This document shows, piece by piece, positions 9,952-18,395 of a stretch of 33,908 nucleotides of DNA. The notes below the pieces were generated by a model that was not told the DNA's origin, made no database searches, and saw only the letters and a program-made list of their open reading frames with translations. Position numbers and translations under genes: made by a program. This stretch comes from Acinetobacter calcoaceticus (lineage in GTDB: Bacteria > Pseudomonadota > Gammaproteobacteria > Pseudomonadales > Moraxellaceae): positions 1-33,908 of the forward strand of contig NZ_JADVKT010000014.1 of the NCBI RefSeq assembly GCF_016508255.1, in the 5' to 3' direction. Every line of letters begins with the position of its first letter. Position 1 is the first letter of the stretch.

Positions 9952-10785
9952 ATGTTAGAGATTGCTTTAGGCTCAGCATTGATATATTACTTTGCGACAG
10001 AAGCCTTCGAAATAGAAAAAAAGCCACCAGGAACTGTGTATTACACAGAGACTGCCGATTCACGTAATTTATCTTTTCGCCGTAATCATATTGAACCCGT
10101 TAGGATTAAACCCGCTGTAGAAGACCAGTTTCGCGGCATCGTTCGGCAGGCATATGACTATAGCTGTGGTTCCGCCGCGCTTACTACACTTTTAAATGGT
10201 TATGTGGGTACTAGTCTGACTGAACAGCAGACGATGAGTGGCTTGCTACAGTATGGTGAATATCAGCGGATTATTGAGCGTCGAAGCTTCTCGTTACTTG
10301 ATATGAAGCGCTTTGTGACTGCTATCGGTTTGGATAGTGGGGGGTATCGTGGCGAGTTTTCAGATTTAGTCAATCTTAGACAGCCTGCAATTGTTCCAAT
10401 TTCTTATGCTGGATTTAAGCATTTTGTCGTATATAAAGCTTATAAAGATGGACGAGTCTATGTTGCTGATCCTGCATTAGGGAATATCAGTTTTGATGAA
10501 AATCGTTTTAAAGAAGTTTGGGATAATAATACATTATTTGTAATTTCCGTCCCTGAAGCTCAGCGTAAAGATTTACTGGCTTTAAAAGATTCAGATATGC
10601 GTCATGTGGAAGATGCAACTGTTAACCGTTATGCCTTTGTGGATGTTCAATATCCCACATTTAATTATGACCGTTTAGCAAATAAAGCTTCAACCATGCG
10701 AAGGGTGCTAGATAAAGACCCACATTCTGCAACATATAATCAGCCAATAGAAACTTATATGCGTCTCTACTATAAGCGTAAATAA
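9952..10785 (+). CDS. filB: FilB, papain-like C39-family cysteine peptidase
   Basis: 277 residues from ATG 9952. The peptidase C39 fold is clear: catalytic Cys72 in AYDYSCGSAALTTLL, His157 in GFKHFVVYKAY and Asp173 in VYVADPALG (numbering from this ATG). C39 domains usually cleave double-glycine leaders, often fused to ABC exporters; this one stands alone. The gene sits between secreted FilA and outer-membrane FilC, so a periplasmic site is expected. The start is uncertain: the 9952 product has a hydrophobic N-terminus (LEIALGSALIYYF) without positive charge, and TTG 9925 with AAGG upstream would add nine residues. Acinetobacter annotations use the name FilB. Confidence 0.75.
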   Translation: MLEIALGSALIYYFATEAFEIEKKPPGTVYYTETADSRNLSFRRNHIEPVRIKPAVEDQFRGIVRQAYDYSCGSAALTTLLNGYVGTSLTEQQTMSGLLQYGEYQRIIERRSFSLLDMKRFVTAIGLDSGGYRGEFSDLVNLRQPAIVPISYAGFKHFVVYKAYKDGRVYVADPALGNISFDENRFKEVWDNNTLFVISVPEAQRKDLLALKDSDMRHVEDATVNRYAFVDVQYPTFNYDRLANKASTMRRVLDKDPHSATYNQPIETYMRLYYKRK

Positions 10786-10830
10786 TCAAATGTAAATTGA
10801 GTAAAATAAATATATTAGGTGGGAAGAAAC

Positions 10831-12021
10831 ATGAATAATCGATGGATGAATATGAGTGTATTGGCATTAAGTATGAGTGCTATTACAGGGACACTCTATG
10901 CTGATGATCAAGTTGCACAAACAGAAGTACAAAATACTGCGCTTGCATCTGGAGTCAGTACGACTCCGGAAGTAACAGCAAAAACAAATTCAGTTCAAGA
11001 CGGGGGAACAGTTTCGACTACAGAAGCTGTATCTACTGAATCTGCTCCTGCATCAGCGAATCCAGAAGTACACCAAGCTGCTAATGCCTTACAGAAAAAA
11101 GAAGGCGATGCGACACAAGAGACAAATTTACAAGAAGTATTCACATCAAATGAACGTCAATATTCTTTGATTAAACGAGGTGTATTTTCTGCTTATTACG
11201 ATCTTGATTATACCTATTATCGTGATACCAAAATTGATTTAGCTTTAGCAGACAATTCCTCTCAACTGAACCGTTTACGTGTTGAAGAAGATGCTAACCA
11301 TACTTTGACAAATAGTTTTACGGTCCAGTATGGGATCTTGGACAACTTAACTTTATCAGCAACTCTTCCTTTTGTTGCAAAGTCTGAAATTATTCGTAAT
11401 ACGACTACTGCTGGGTTGGGGGATATTTCTCTTGGCGCTCGCTGGGAACCCTTTCCATTGAAACAAGGTCGATTGCCATTGGTGCTTTTTGGTAGTTTAT
11501 CGTCTAAGACCGGCGATAGCCCATATGAAATTGGCTTAGATGAACTTTCAACAGGTAAAGGTTATTACTCTGCTGGGATCGGGGCTAGTACTCGTAAATA
11601 CATTGATCCAGTGGTTTTATTTGCCTCGGCTTCTGCTAATTATGGTTTCAAAGAAACTGGTTTAAATCAAGCGCGTGGTGCTGGGGCTAACGGTCCACGT
11701 TATCTTCAGAGCTTTGATCCTGGGATTAGTGGTGGTTTTGCTTTCGGTTTTGCTTATTCATTTAACTATGATGTGTCATTAACCATGTCATATCAGCAAA
11801 GTTTTAATACAAATGCTGAGTTCCAGTTTAATAATGGTGAATCATATAAATCACCAGACCAAAGTAGTGCAATGTTGTCTTTTGCTTTAGGTGTACGTGT
11901 TTCACCTGAAACGATTGTCAATGGTACGGTTGGTATTGGCTTAACCCAAGATTCACCAGATGTTTCACTTGGTCTATCTTTCCCGCTAGATTTTATAGGT
12001 TTTGGCAAAAAAACCAAATAA
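10831..12021 (+). CDS. filC: FilC, outer-membrane beta-barrel protein
   Basis: 396 residues. ATG 10831 is preferred to GTG 10819 because GGTGGGAAG precedes it correctly. The signal peptide is residues 1-24 (MNNRWMNMSVLALSMSAITG plus TLYA). A low-complexity Thr/Ser/Glu/Ala linker fills about 25-105, then a barrel from about 110: YSLIKRGVFSAYYDLDYTYY, TNSFTVQYGILDNLTLSATLPF, GLGDISLGARW, all alternating amphipathic strands with aromatic girdles. The pattern resembles 'transporter'/MetA-like outer-membrane barrels. It lies 45 bp after filB and 6 bp before filD. A role as export pore or anchor is inference from context. Confidence 0.72.
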   Translation: MNNRWMNMSVLALSMSAITGTLYADDQVAQTEVQNTALASGVSTTPEVTAKTNSVQDGGTVSTTEAVSTESAPASANPEVHQAANALQKKEGDATQETNLQEVFTSNERQYSLIKRGVFSAYYDLDYTYYRDTKIDLALADNSSQLNRLRVEEDANHTLTNSFTVQYGILDNLTLSATLPFVAKSEIIRNTTTAGLGDISLGARWEPFPLKQGRLPLVLFGSLSSKTGDSPYEIGLDELSTGKGYYSAGIGASTRKYIDPVVLFASASANYGFKETGLNQARGAGANGPRYLQSFDPGISGGFAFGFAYSFNYDVSLTMSYQQSFNTNAEFQFNNGESYKSPDQSSAMLSFALGVRVSPETIVNGTVGIGLTQDSPDVSLGLSFPLDFIGFGKKTK

Positions 12022-12027
12022 GGAGAT

Positions 12028-13698
12028 ATGCAGGTGAAATATCCTAAATTATGTCCTTTAACGGCGGCAATTGTTATTTCTGGTGTTTCTAGCTTTGCCA
12101 ATGCTCAATTAGGACAAAACTTAGCAGTTGATATTCGTTCACTATCGATGGGGAATGCTGTAACGGCAGATCCGCCTGGTATTAGTGCAGTTCATTTTAA
12201 CCCCGCAGCTTTAGCGAAAATTGATGGGTTACAGACAGATGTTCAAGGAATTTTAGCTAATTTCGATATTCAGCGTGAGTATTCAGCACCTCCTGGTTAT
12301 AACGTGTTTGGTTATTCAGATGATCCCCTTGTTTGTAATGATGGTCCTGAAGTTACCGCCAATATTTGTACCGATTTTAAGGGTCCTGTACGAGGGGATG
12401 TTGAATACGCCAGCTTATATATACCAATTCTTAAAAAAATGGTTGATTTGGGAGCTGGTTATCCACTGGTTGCACCTACAGCCGGAATTGCCTATAAGCC
12501 ACCAGGTTCAAAAGTAACTTATGCGACAGCAATTTATGCACCTTTAATTGCAGGTTTTGGTGCTGAAAATGGTAATGCTAGCAACTATATGGGGCAGCAG
12601 GTTGCTATAGAGCGTATTACTTATTTGTCTCCATCTTTTGGCTATCAGGTAAATGATCATTTATCTGTGGGTGCATCTGTTGGCATGTCATATAACGCTC
12701 TCGCGATGAAAACAGATTTGCGATTCCCCAATGAGATGATTGGGGTATTGCGTATGGTTGATGACGTAGTATGTGGGCCGTTTAAAGACAATAACGATAT
12801 GATTAGCAATCTATTGTTATTTGGCCTATGTAATACTCAAGAAGGTATGAATCCCTTCAATAAAATGGGATCACTTCAAGTTTCGATGGAGCAGTCTTTA
12901 AGTCCTAGTTATAACTTAGGCTTGCTGTGGGAGCCGACGGAGGATTTTGGCTTTGGTATGGTCTATCAAAGTGCTGCCAAAATGCGTATGAAAGGGAAGT
13001 ACCTGATTAATAATGCTAAAGCACCTCAAGAGTTAATTAAGGGATTAAACTCATCAGCCACAGGTCAGGTTCTAGCAGCTATTCTTGGTCTACCGGGGAA
13101 TGTACCAGATACTGAGTCTGGTTTAGTCGCAATGGATCTTGAATATCCAGCACATTTTCAGGCAGGTATTAAATATAAAATAATACCCGATTTACAAGTT
13201 AACTTTGATGTAGGCTGGACTGACTATGCTGCGTGGAATAAGTTTAAATTTGAATTTGATAGACAGATTACTTTATTAAAGGTTGCCAAACTTTTATCAA
13301 ATGATGTTACTGATAACTCATTGTCATTACCATTGAAATTTACTTCCCCATGGAGTTGGGGTATTGGTTTAGAGTATTCCGCAACGGATCGTTTGAAATT
13401 GCGCGCTGGGTATGAGCCTCGTACTAGCGCTATTCCCAATGATAAACGTAATACAATGATTCCAATTAATAATGCGCAATTATTTGGCTTAGGTGTTGGA
13501 TACCGATTTGATGCAGATACAGATCTGGATCTTTCGATTGGTTTTTTACGCAGTCGAGATAATATTCCCGCCTGTACGAGTAGCCTATCGAACAAGTGTG
13601 GTGTTGATAATATCCTGCTAAATCCTTATGCAGGCTTAGATGTTAAAACCAATACCAAAATTACAGTGCTCGGTTTAAATTATAGAACAAAATGGTAA
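12028..13698 (+). CDS. filD: FilD, FadL/OmpP1-family outer-membrane protein
   Basis: 556 residues, with AGGAG at 12021-12025 ahead of the ATG. Signal peptide about 1-26 (ending SSFANA). The mature start QLGQNLAVDIRSLSMGNA and HFNPAALAKIDGLQ matches the FadL/OmpP1 hatch region, where the NPAAL motif is typical. Beta strands run to the end, finishing with the aromatic-terminated VLGLNYRTKW used for barrel insertion. Six or more Cys residues occur in pairs (VCNDGPEVTANIC, IPACTSSLSNKC), suggesting loop disulfides. Most FadL relatives move hydrophobic molecules, and lipid or substrate export in this cluster is possible. Its stop overlaps filE by 7 bp. Confidence 0.78.
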   Translation: MQVKYPKLCPLTAAIVISGVSSFANAQLGQNLAVDIRSLSMGNAVTADPPGISAVHFNPAALAKIDGLQTDVQGILANFDIQREYSAPPGYNVFGYSDDPLVCNDGPEVTANICTDFKGPVRGDVEYASLYIPILKKMVDLGAGYPLVAPTAGIAYKPPGSKVTYATAIYAPLIAGFGAENGNASNYMGQQVAIERITYLSPSFGYQVNDHLSVGASVGMSYNALAMKTDLRFPNEMIGVLRMVDDVVCGPFKDNNDMISNLLLFGLCNTQEGMNPFNKMGSLQVSMEQSLSPSYNLGLLWEPTEDFGFGMVYQSAAKMRMKGKYLINNAKAPQELIKGLNSSATGQVLAAILGLPGNVPDTESGLVAMDLEYPAHFQAGIKYKIIPDLQVNFDVGWTDYAAWNKFKFEFDRQITLLKVAKLLSNDVTDNSLSLPLKFTSPWSWGIGLEYSATDRLKLRAGYEPRTSAIPNDKRNTMIPINNAQLFGLGVGYRFDADTDLDLSIGFLRSRDNIPACTSSLSNKCGVDNILLNPYAGLDVKTNTKITVLGLNYRTKW

Positions 13699-15008
13699 AT
13701 TTATATTGCGAACGGATGTCTTGGTCTAGACTTGCTATTGCGACGTTTTGTGTTGCAATAGCAGCTAACTCTGCTGTTTATGCAGATGGTTTCTATACGA
13801 TTATTGGGCCAGATGGTCGCCCAATGATTGTGCCGAGCAAAAAAGTAGAACGGGTAACATCCCCCTCTAAAGTATTAACTCGTCCAGATGTAAAGGTAGA
13901 TCATTCAGAAGAAATGGTTTTACCTGAAGCAACTCAAAAATTAACACCATTGCCTAAAACAGTTTCAAAATCGTCTAATACTGCATCAACTGCATCAACT
14001 GCATCAACTGCATCAACTGCATCAACTGCATCAACTGCATCAACTGCATCAACTGCATCAACTGCATCAACTGCATCAACTGCATCAACTGCATCAACTG
14101 CATCAACGAAAACTCAATCTACCGTTCCAGCACAGACAAAAAGAGGTACAGAAAAAGCAGAAGCTGTTGAGCAAAAGTCTAGTTTGGGTGGTAGTAAAGA
14201 AAAAATAATGATCAAGGATTCTGCTCTCAAACAAGCAGCCGAAGAAAAAGTAAAGTCAAATCCAGTTCCATCCTCGACTAAGGGTATGGTTACTTCATCA
14301 GTACCAACACAAAAAAAGGATGAGAAGAATTACATTACAATTGACGGTGTTGAATACGTTAATAATGAGTACTTAGAGAAACAAGAATTTAACCTTGAAG
14401 GTAAAAAACGTTTTTATATTATGCCGGATGGCTTAGGGCGTACGGAATCTATTGAACGTAAAAAAGGTGTCAGTCAGTCAATTCTTGATAATATATTAAA
14501 TCGATCACGAGAAGATCAAGTCTCTACTGTCGTGCTGGCTCCTACTTATCTGCGTTTGTCACATCAAGAGTTGGCGAGTACTTTTGAGAATGATATGTGC
14601 TTTATTAAAGACGATAATAAGTCAATTAAAAAATTAAGCCAGAATAAAGAAATTGGTTTATGGCCAAGAAAACCGCTCAAAGAGAAATTTGAATACGAAG
14701 TTGTAAAAATAGATTCATCTATTAAGAATATACAGGTGGCATCTTATGCTGCATCCAATGAGAAGCCAGTCTATTATTGGCCACTCGCAGTCTTTTTAGA
14801 TGAAAAGGGTTGTGTTTTAGAAGGCGCAAGTGGTTTTAAGAGTAAGGCATATCCTGCGACAATTTTACAACATGCATCGATTTCAGGTGTCTTACAAGTA
14901 CCTGACCATACTTATTATATTATGTTGACGCCTCTATCTTCTGCTGTGGACATGCCAGATCAAGAGTTATCGAATCAGGGACAAATTAAAATTTCAGTAT
15001 TACGTTAA
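13692..15008 (+). CDS. filE: FilE, secreted protein with (Thr-Ala-Ser)14 repeat
   Basis: 438 residues from ATG 13692, which overlaps the filD stop (ATGGTAA), implying coupled translation; ATG 13716 would give a shorter signal peptide. The signal ends near NSAVYA. DGFYTIIGPDGRPMIVPSKK follows and resembles the short DUF4124-type domain found in many secreted proteins. A 14-copy TAS tract comes next (about residues 97-138), then a Lys-rich linker and a globular C-terminal region (about 195-438) with strands and a Cys pair (NDMCFIKDD, KGCVLEG). I recognise no catalytic motif. A periplasmic or surface scaffold role is inferred only from the cluster. Confidence 0.7.
   Translation: MVNLYCERMSWSRLAIATFCVAIAANSAVYADGFYTIIGPDGRPMIVPSKKVERVTSPSKVLTRPDVKVDHSEEMVLPEATQKLTPLPKTVSKSSNTASTASTASTASTASTASTASTASTASTASTASTASTASTASTKTQSTVPAQTKRGTEKAEAVEQKSSLGGSKEKIMIKDSALKQAAEEKVKSNPVPSSTKGMVTSSVPTQKKDEKNYITIDGVEYVNNEYLEKQEFNLEGKKRFYIMPDGLGRTESIERKKGVSQSILDNILNRSREDQVSTVVLAPTYLRLSHQELASTFENDMCFIKDDNKSIKKLSQNKEIGLWPRKPLKEKFEYEVVKIDSSIKNIQVASYAASNEKPVYYWPLAVFLDEKGCVLEGASGFKSKAYPATILQHASISGVLQVPDHTYYIMLTPLSSAVDMPDQELSNQGQIKISVLR
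13980..14105 (+). repeat. 9-bp tandem repeat, 14 copies, in filE
   Basis: Unit ACTGCATCA, 14 exact copies encoding Thr-Ala-Ser. Because the unit is a multiple of three, copy-number change alters linker length without shifting frame. The copies are identical at the DNA level, a sign of recent slippage expansion. Confidence 0.97.
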
Positions 15009-15024
15009 AAATAAAATAGGGATT

Positions 15025-17031
15025 ATGATGAGTAACAAAATTTTATTACCTTTTGCAGTCTCCACACTGGCAATTTTATTAAATGGTTGCGGTGGTGGTA
15101 GTTCAACCATTAACGAAGATCCTACACAAGGAGGAGGTGATATTCCAACCACTAATTTAGCTTGTAAAGCAGCTAGCATTTCAGATGAGTCTTGTTTGAA
15201 CTTTGAACTAGATTATCCAATTGCTGGCCTAAATTTTGATTGTAGTTTATCTCCTAATCAGCATTACATTACAAAACTAGATCGTAACTCGGTTGGAGGT
15301 GCATGTGGTATTAGTAGCAGTCAGTCAGATGAAACGATATCACTTTATTTACAAGGAAGTAATGCACGTAAAATCTCTTTAGGAACGATAAAGCTTGATT
15401 CACTTGGTAAGTATGGGACTGTACATTTAACTGTATTAGATATGGCTACCGCATTAACGGGTCAACCCCCAGCTTCCATGAGTAATACTGATCCAACGAT
15501 TCGAGTTGCAATGGCTTTAATTAAGTTATTTCAGAGTATTGGTATTGAACGTGGCGATAATGTGATTGGGGATTTACAGCCAACCCAATTTACACAAGAT
15601 AAGAAAGACTTACTGAGCAGTTTGACCCAGGATGTAACTGTAGCTGAATGGAAAAGTGGTCAATATGAAACCATCTTAAAACCTTGGTTAGATGTAAGCC
15701 AAGTTTCTGATGAGCAAGCTTACCAATTACTGGTTCAATCAACAAATATCGCTAATGCTGCATTATATCAAGCAAATGAAGCATTATATGCCGGAATTAA
15801 TAATCTGCCAGCAGCTCTTCCACTGGGTTTCTATGGTTGTAATCAGACCTCTTTAACTGGGTGCTTTAGTACCTCTTCAAATAATTTACGTCATATGATG
15901 GGCAACATGTTCTTGCTTACAGACCGCCAAGGCTATGGTTTTGGTTACGGTTTACAATGGCGGGGGGATGCAACTCTTTCCAAAGATGATAAAGGTAATA
16001 TTTTAGGGGTATTACCAGCCATTATTTTATTAACCAAATCAAAACCTGTACAGATGGTTGCCTCAGCACAGAATGGATGGTTGAGTCCAATTACCATGGA
16101 AATTCAGTCTAGTCAGCCACTACGTTTAAGTGTGGACAGTAATGCGAATAATGATTTACAGATTTATCAAGGTAAACTCATTAATGAATATGCTGTAGCT
16201 GGGAACGAAGGTTTTTATAAACAGTTAACACGCACAACTACTGCTGGAAATGCACAACATTATGGTTTGTGGCGTCAAGCGGTGGGTACGGAAAGCTATA
16301 ATGGTTCTTTAGATATTTTAAAAGCAAATCCAGTAAGTTATTTAGGAAAATCTATTTTTAAAACATCGAAAAATGTGAGTTCTGGCCAGCGTTATGTTTT
16401 CCCCTTGTATGCAACTTTAAGTTTTAAGTTTAATACAGCAGGAATTGCTCCAATGGATTTGGGCATTGTAGTTGATGAGTATGGTGATATTCGTACAGAT
16501 ATTAAGCCAAATGCAACTGACACTGATAAATCTGGTCAATGTGCAACAGTCGCAGATAGCAGTCTGATTGATAGTAATGGTATTCAACAATATCGGATCG
16601 GGACTACAGGCGGTACACAATCTTCAGATAATGATAGTTCGATTACAGTTCGCATGATTTTATCAAATCCTCAGTTAGGTAATCTTAATGGGATTATGAT
16701 GGGACTTAATACTGTAGTGAAACAGGACTCGAATATATCGGATAATGTAAATGATTCGATTTCAGTGAGTGGTGCTAAAATTAATATTTACAATCTACTA
16801 GCTGGCCAAAATACAGGTAATAGTATTAATTTGAGTACTTTTGAAAATACGACAGTAAATTGGGTTAACTTATACGCTTATTATCAAGCTGTTTATAATA
16901 ATATTAAGGATATTAGTCCGGCACCAACTGATGCTGAAAAAGCTTTAGCTCAACGCATGATGGGTACCGTAACAATTAAACTAGCGGATCAATCTATTCC
17001 AGCTTGTAATGCGATTAAAACTAAGTCTTAA
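15025..17031 (+). CDS. filF: FilF, large lipoprotein of the fil cluster
   Basis: 668 residues. The N-terminus MMSNKILLPFAVSTLAILLN ends in lipobox LNGC with Cys22, followed by GGGSS, so a lipidated protein is predicted. The residues after Cys (GGG) give no inner-membrane retention signal, consistent with the outer membrane. About ten further Cys occur (NLACKAA, DESCLNFE, NFDCSLS, GGACGIS, YGCNQTSLTGCF, SGQCAT, IPACNA). Beta-rich segments and a mid-region with Gly/Tyr/Asn-rich turns (GYGFGYGLQW) are visible. FilF is described in Acinetobacter as a putative pilus-assembly protein and immunogenic outer-membrane antigen. No enzymatic motif is seen. It is the last gene of the cluster and ends before a bidirectional terminator. 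Confidence 0.75.
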   Translation: MMSNKILLPFAVSTLAILLNGCGGGSSTINEDPTQGGGDIPTTNLACKAASISDESCLNFELDYPIAGLNFDCSLSPNQHYITKLDRNSVGGACGISSSQSDETISLYLQGSNARKISLGTIKLDSLGKYGTVHLTVLDMATALTGQPPASMSNTDPTIRVAMALIKLFQSIGIERGDNVIGDLQPTQFTQDKKDLLSSLTQDVTVAEWKSGQYETILKPWLDVSQVSDEQAYQLLVQSTNIANAALYQANEALYAGINNLPAALPLGFYGCNQTSLTGCFSTSSNNLRHMMGNMFLLTDRQGYGFGYGLQWRGDATLSKDDKGNILGVLPAIILLTKSKPVQMVASAQNGWLSPITMEIQSSQPLRLSVDSNANNDLQIYQGKLINEYAVAGNEGFYKQLTRTTTAGNAQHYGLWRQAVGTESYNGSLDILKANPVSYLGKSIFKTSKNVSSGQRYVFPLYATLSFKFNTAGIAPMDLGIVVDEYGDIRTDIKPNATDTDKSGQCATVADSSLIDSNGIQQYRIGTTGGTQSSDNDSSITVRMILSNPQLGNLNGIMMGLNTVVKQDSNISDNVNDSISVSGAKINIYNLLAGQNTGNSINLSTFENTTVNWVNLYAYYQAVYNNIKDISPAPTDAEKALAQRMMGTVTIKLADQSIPACNAIKTKS

Positions 17032-17045
17032 AATATTAAACAAAT

Positions 17046-17074
17046 AAAAAAAGACCGCTAGGCGGTCTTTTTTA
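17046..17074. terminator. Bidirectional terminator between filF and Nudix gene
   Basis: Stem GACCGC (17053-17058) / GCGGTC (17062-17067), loop TAG, flanked by an A run on the left and a T run on the right. It can end transcripts from both convergent genes. Confidence 0.9.
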
Positions 17075-17086
17075 TTATCTAATTGA

Positions 17087-17635
17087 TTAACCAGTATGGT
17101 CTAAACGAGTACCCAAAGTTTCAAGATGTGTTGGGAACACTTGTTTTTTACGGTCTTCAAAATAATGTCTTAATGTGTGTTCAACACTGGGGAAAGCAAG
17201 TTCACCCCATGGAATTTCATGCTCTTCAAACAAGCGACTCTCGATACTTTCTTCACCTGCACCAAAAATTCCGTCTTTCAGCTGTGCTTTAAACAACACA
17301 TAAATCTGACCAATACGAGGAATATTGTACATGCAATAAAGTTGTTCTATTTCTATCTCGGCTTCAGCTTCTTCACGAGTTTCGCGTGCTGCACCTTGCT
17401 CCATTGTTTCAAACAATTCCATGTAACCAGCAGGCAATGTCCATAGACCATAACGAGGTTCAATCGCACGACGACAGAGTAATACTTTGTCTTCCCATAA
17501 CGCTAAGGCACCACATATTACTTTAGGATTTTCATAATGGATATTGCCACAATGAGTACAAACACGTCGTACTTTATGATCACCTAAAGGAATTTTTTGT
17601 TCGGTTTTATGCCCACACGCTACACAGAAACTCAT
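17087..17635 (-). CDS. Nudix hydrolase with N-terminal zinc ribbon
   Basis: 182 residues from MSFCVACG; an ATG at 17644 would add three. Two CxxC pairs (CVACG, VCTHCG) make a zinc ribbon at residues 4-32 as in the Nudix_N_2 group. The Nudix box follows at about 79-101: GYMELFETMEQGAARETREE plus AEAE, with the metal-binding REXXEE core as RETREEAE. Relatives hydrolyse ADP-ribose, NADH or other nucleotide diphosphates; the exact substrate cannot be read from sequence. It is divergent from a second Nudix gene. Confidence 0.85.
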   Translation of the reverse strand: MSFCVACGHKTEQKIPLGDHKVRRVCTHCGNIHYENPKVICGALALWEDKVLLCRRAIEPRYGLWTLPAGYMELFETMEQGAARETREEAEAEIEIEQLYCMYNIPRIGQIYVLFKAQLKDGIFGAGEESIESRLFEEHEIPWGELAFPSVEHTLRHYFEDRKKQVFPTHLETLGTRLDHTG

Positions 17636-17658
17636 AATTATCATCGAGTATAGAGATG

Positions 17659-17675
17659 ATTCAGCATAACTGAAT
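17659..17675. promoter_or_regulatory. Dyad between the divergent Nudix genes
   Basis: A 17-bp inverted repeat, ATTCAG (17659-17664) and CTGAAT (17670-17675), around CATAA. It lies 24 bp upstream of one gene and about 84 bp upstream of the other, a suitable place for a shared operator, but no known regulator motif is recognised. Confidence 0.25.
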
Positions 17676-17758
17676 TTTTAGACTTACGCATCAACTCTAT
17701 TCCCTAAGTTTATTTTTCAGATATGATGAAAAGAGAGACAGAATAATAGGTGAATGGT

Positions 17759-18379
17759 ATGGAAGAGCACTTGCTAACACAAAAGTTACAGCAAAGATTG
17801 CGCTTTTCCACCCGCATACAAGAAGCACAAGCAGCAGTACTTATTGCTATTACAAATGAAAATAATCCTAAGGTACTGCTTACACGCCGTTCAATACATA
17901 TGAACAACCATGCGGGAGAAGTTTCTTTTCCGGGTGGAAAGCGTGACCCCAGTGATACGAGTAATATTGTGGTGGCCTTAAGAGAGGCTCAGGAAGAGAC
18001 TGCTTTAAACCCGTTTGATGTTCAGTTGTTAGGTGATTTGCCAATGCAACGTGCAAGAAGTGGATTGTCTGTAAAACCGATTGTTGGACTTATTCCGCCA
18101 GAGGTAACTTTAATACCTCAGCCTACTGAAATTGATCGAATTTTTTTTGTACCTTTGCAAGAATTAATCGATACCAGACCCATGCCGTATGAAGTACGTT
18201 ATGCCCATCAATCTTTATACTTTCCGAGTTTACAGATTGATAATGAAATTATTTGGGGTTTAACTGCTCGTATGTTAGTTGCTCTATTTAAATATGGATT
18301 GGGTTATCAAAAAGATTGGCCATTTTTACTCAACTCACCAACCTTTGGAATGCCAAAGTTTTCTCATAAGAATAAATGA
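17759..18379 (+). CDS. Nudix hydrolase, CoA pyrophosphatase (NudL/YeaB) type
   Basis: 206 residues from ATG 17759 with AGG at 17748-17750; the GTG at 17750 lies in that site. The NudL-type signature is present: TRRSIHMNNHAGEVSFPGGK, then REAQEETALNP with the Nudix REXXEE core. NudL enzymes cleave CoA to 4'-phosphopantetheine and 3',5'-ADP. The following PMQRARSGLSVKPIVGLIPP segment also fits. Likely co-transcribed with the gamma-carbonic-anhydrase-like gene 16 bp downstream. Confidence 0.85.
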   Translation: MEEHLLTQKLQQRLRFSTRIQEAQAAVLIAITNENNPKVLLTRRSIHMNNHAGEVSFPGGKRDPSDTSNIVVALREAQEETALNPFDVQLLGDLPMQRARSGLSVKPIVGLIPPEVTLIPQPTEIDRIFFVPLQELIDTRPMPYEVRYAHQSLYFPSLQIDNEIIWGLTARMLVALFKYGLGYQKDWPFLLNSPTFGMPKFSHKNK

Positions 18380-18395
18380 TCAGGATTGATAAATT

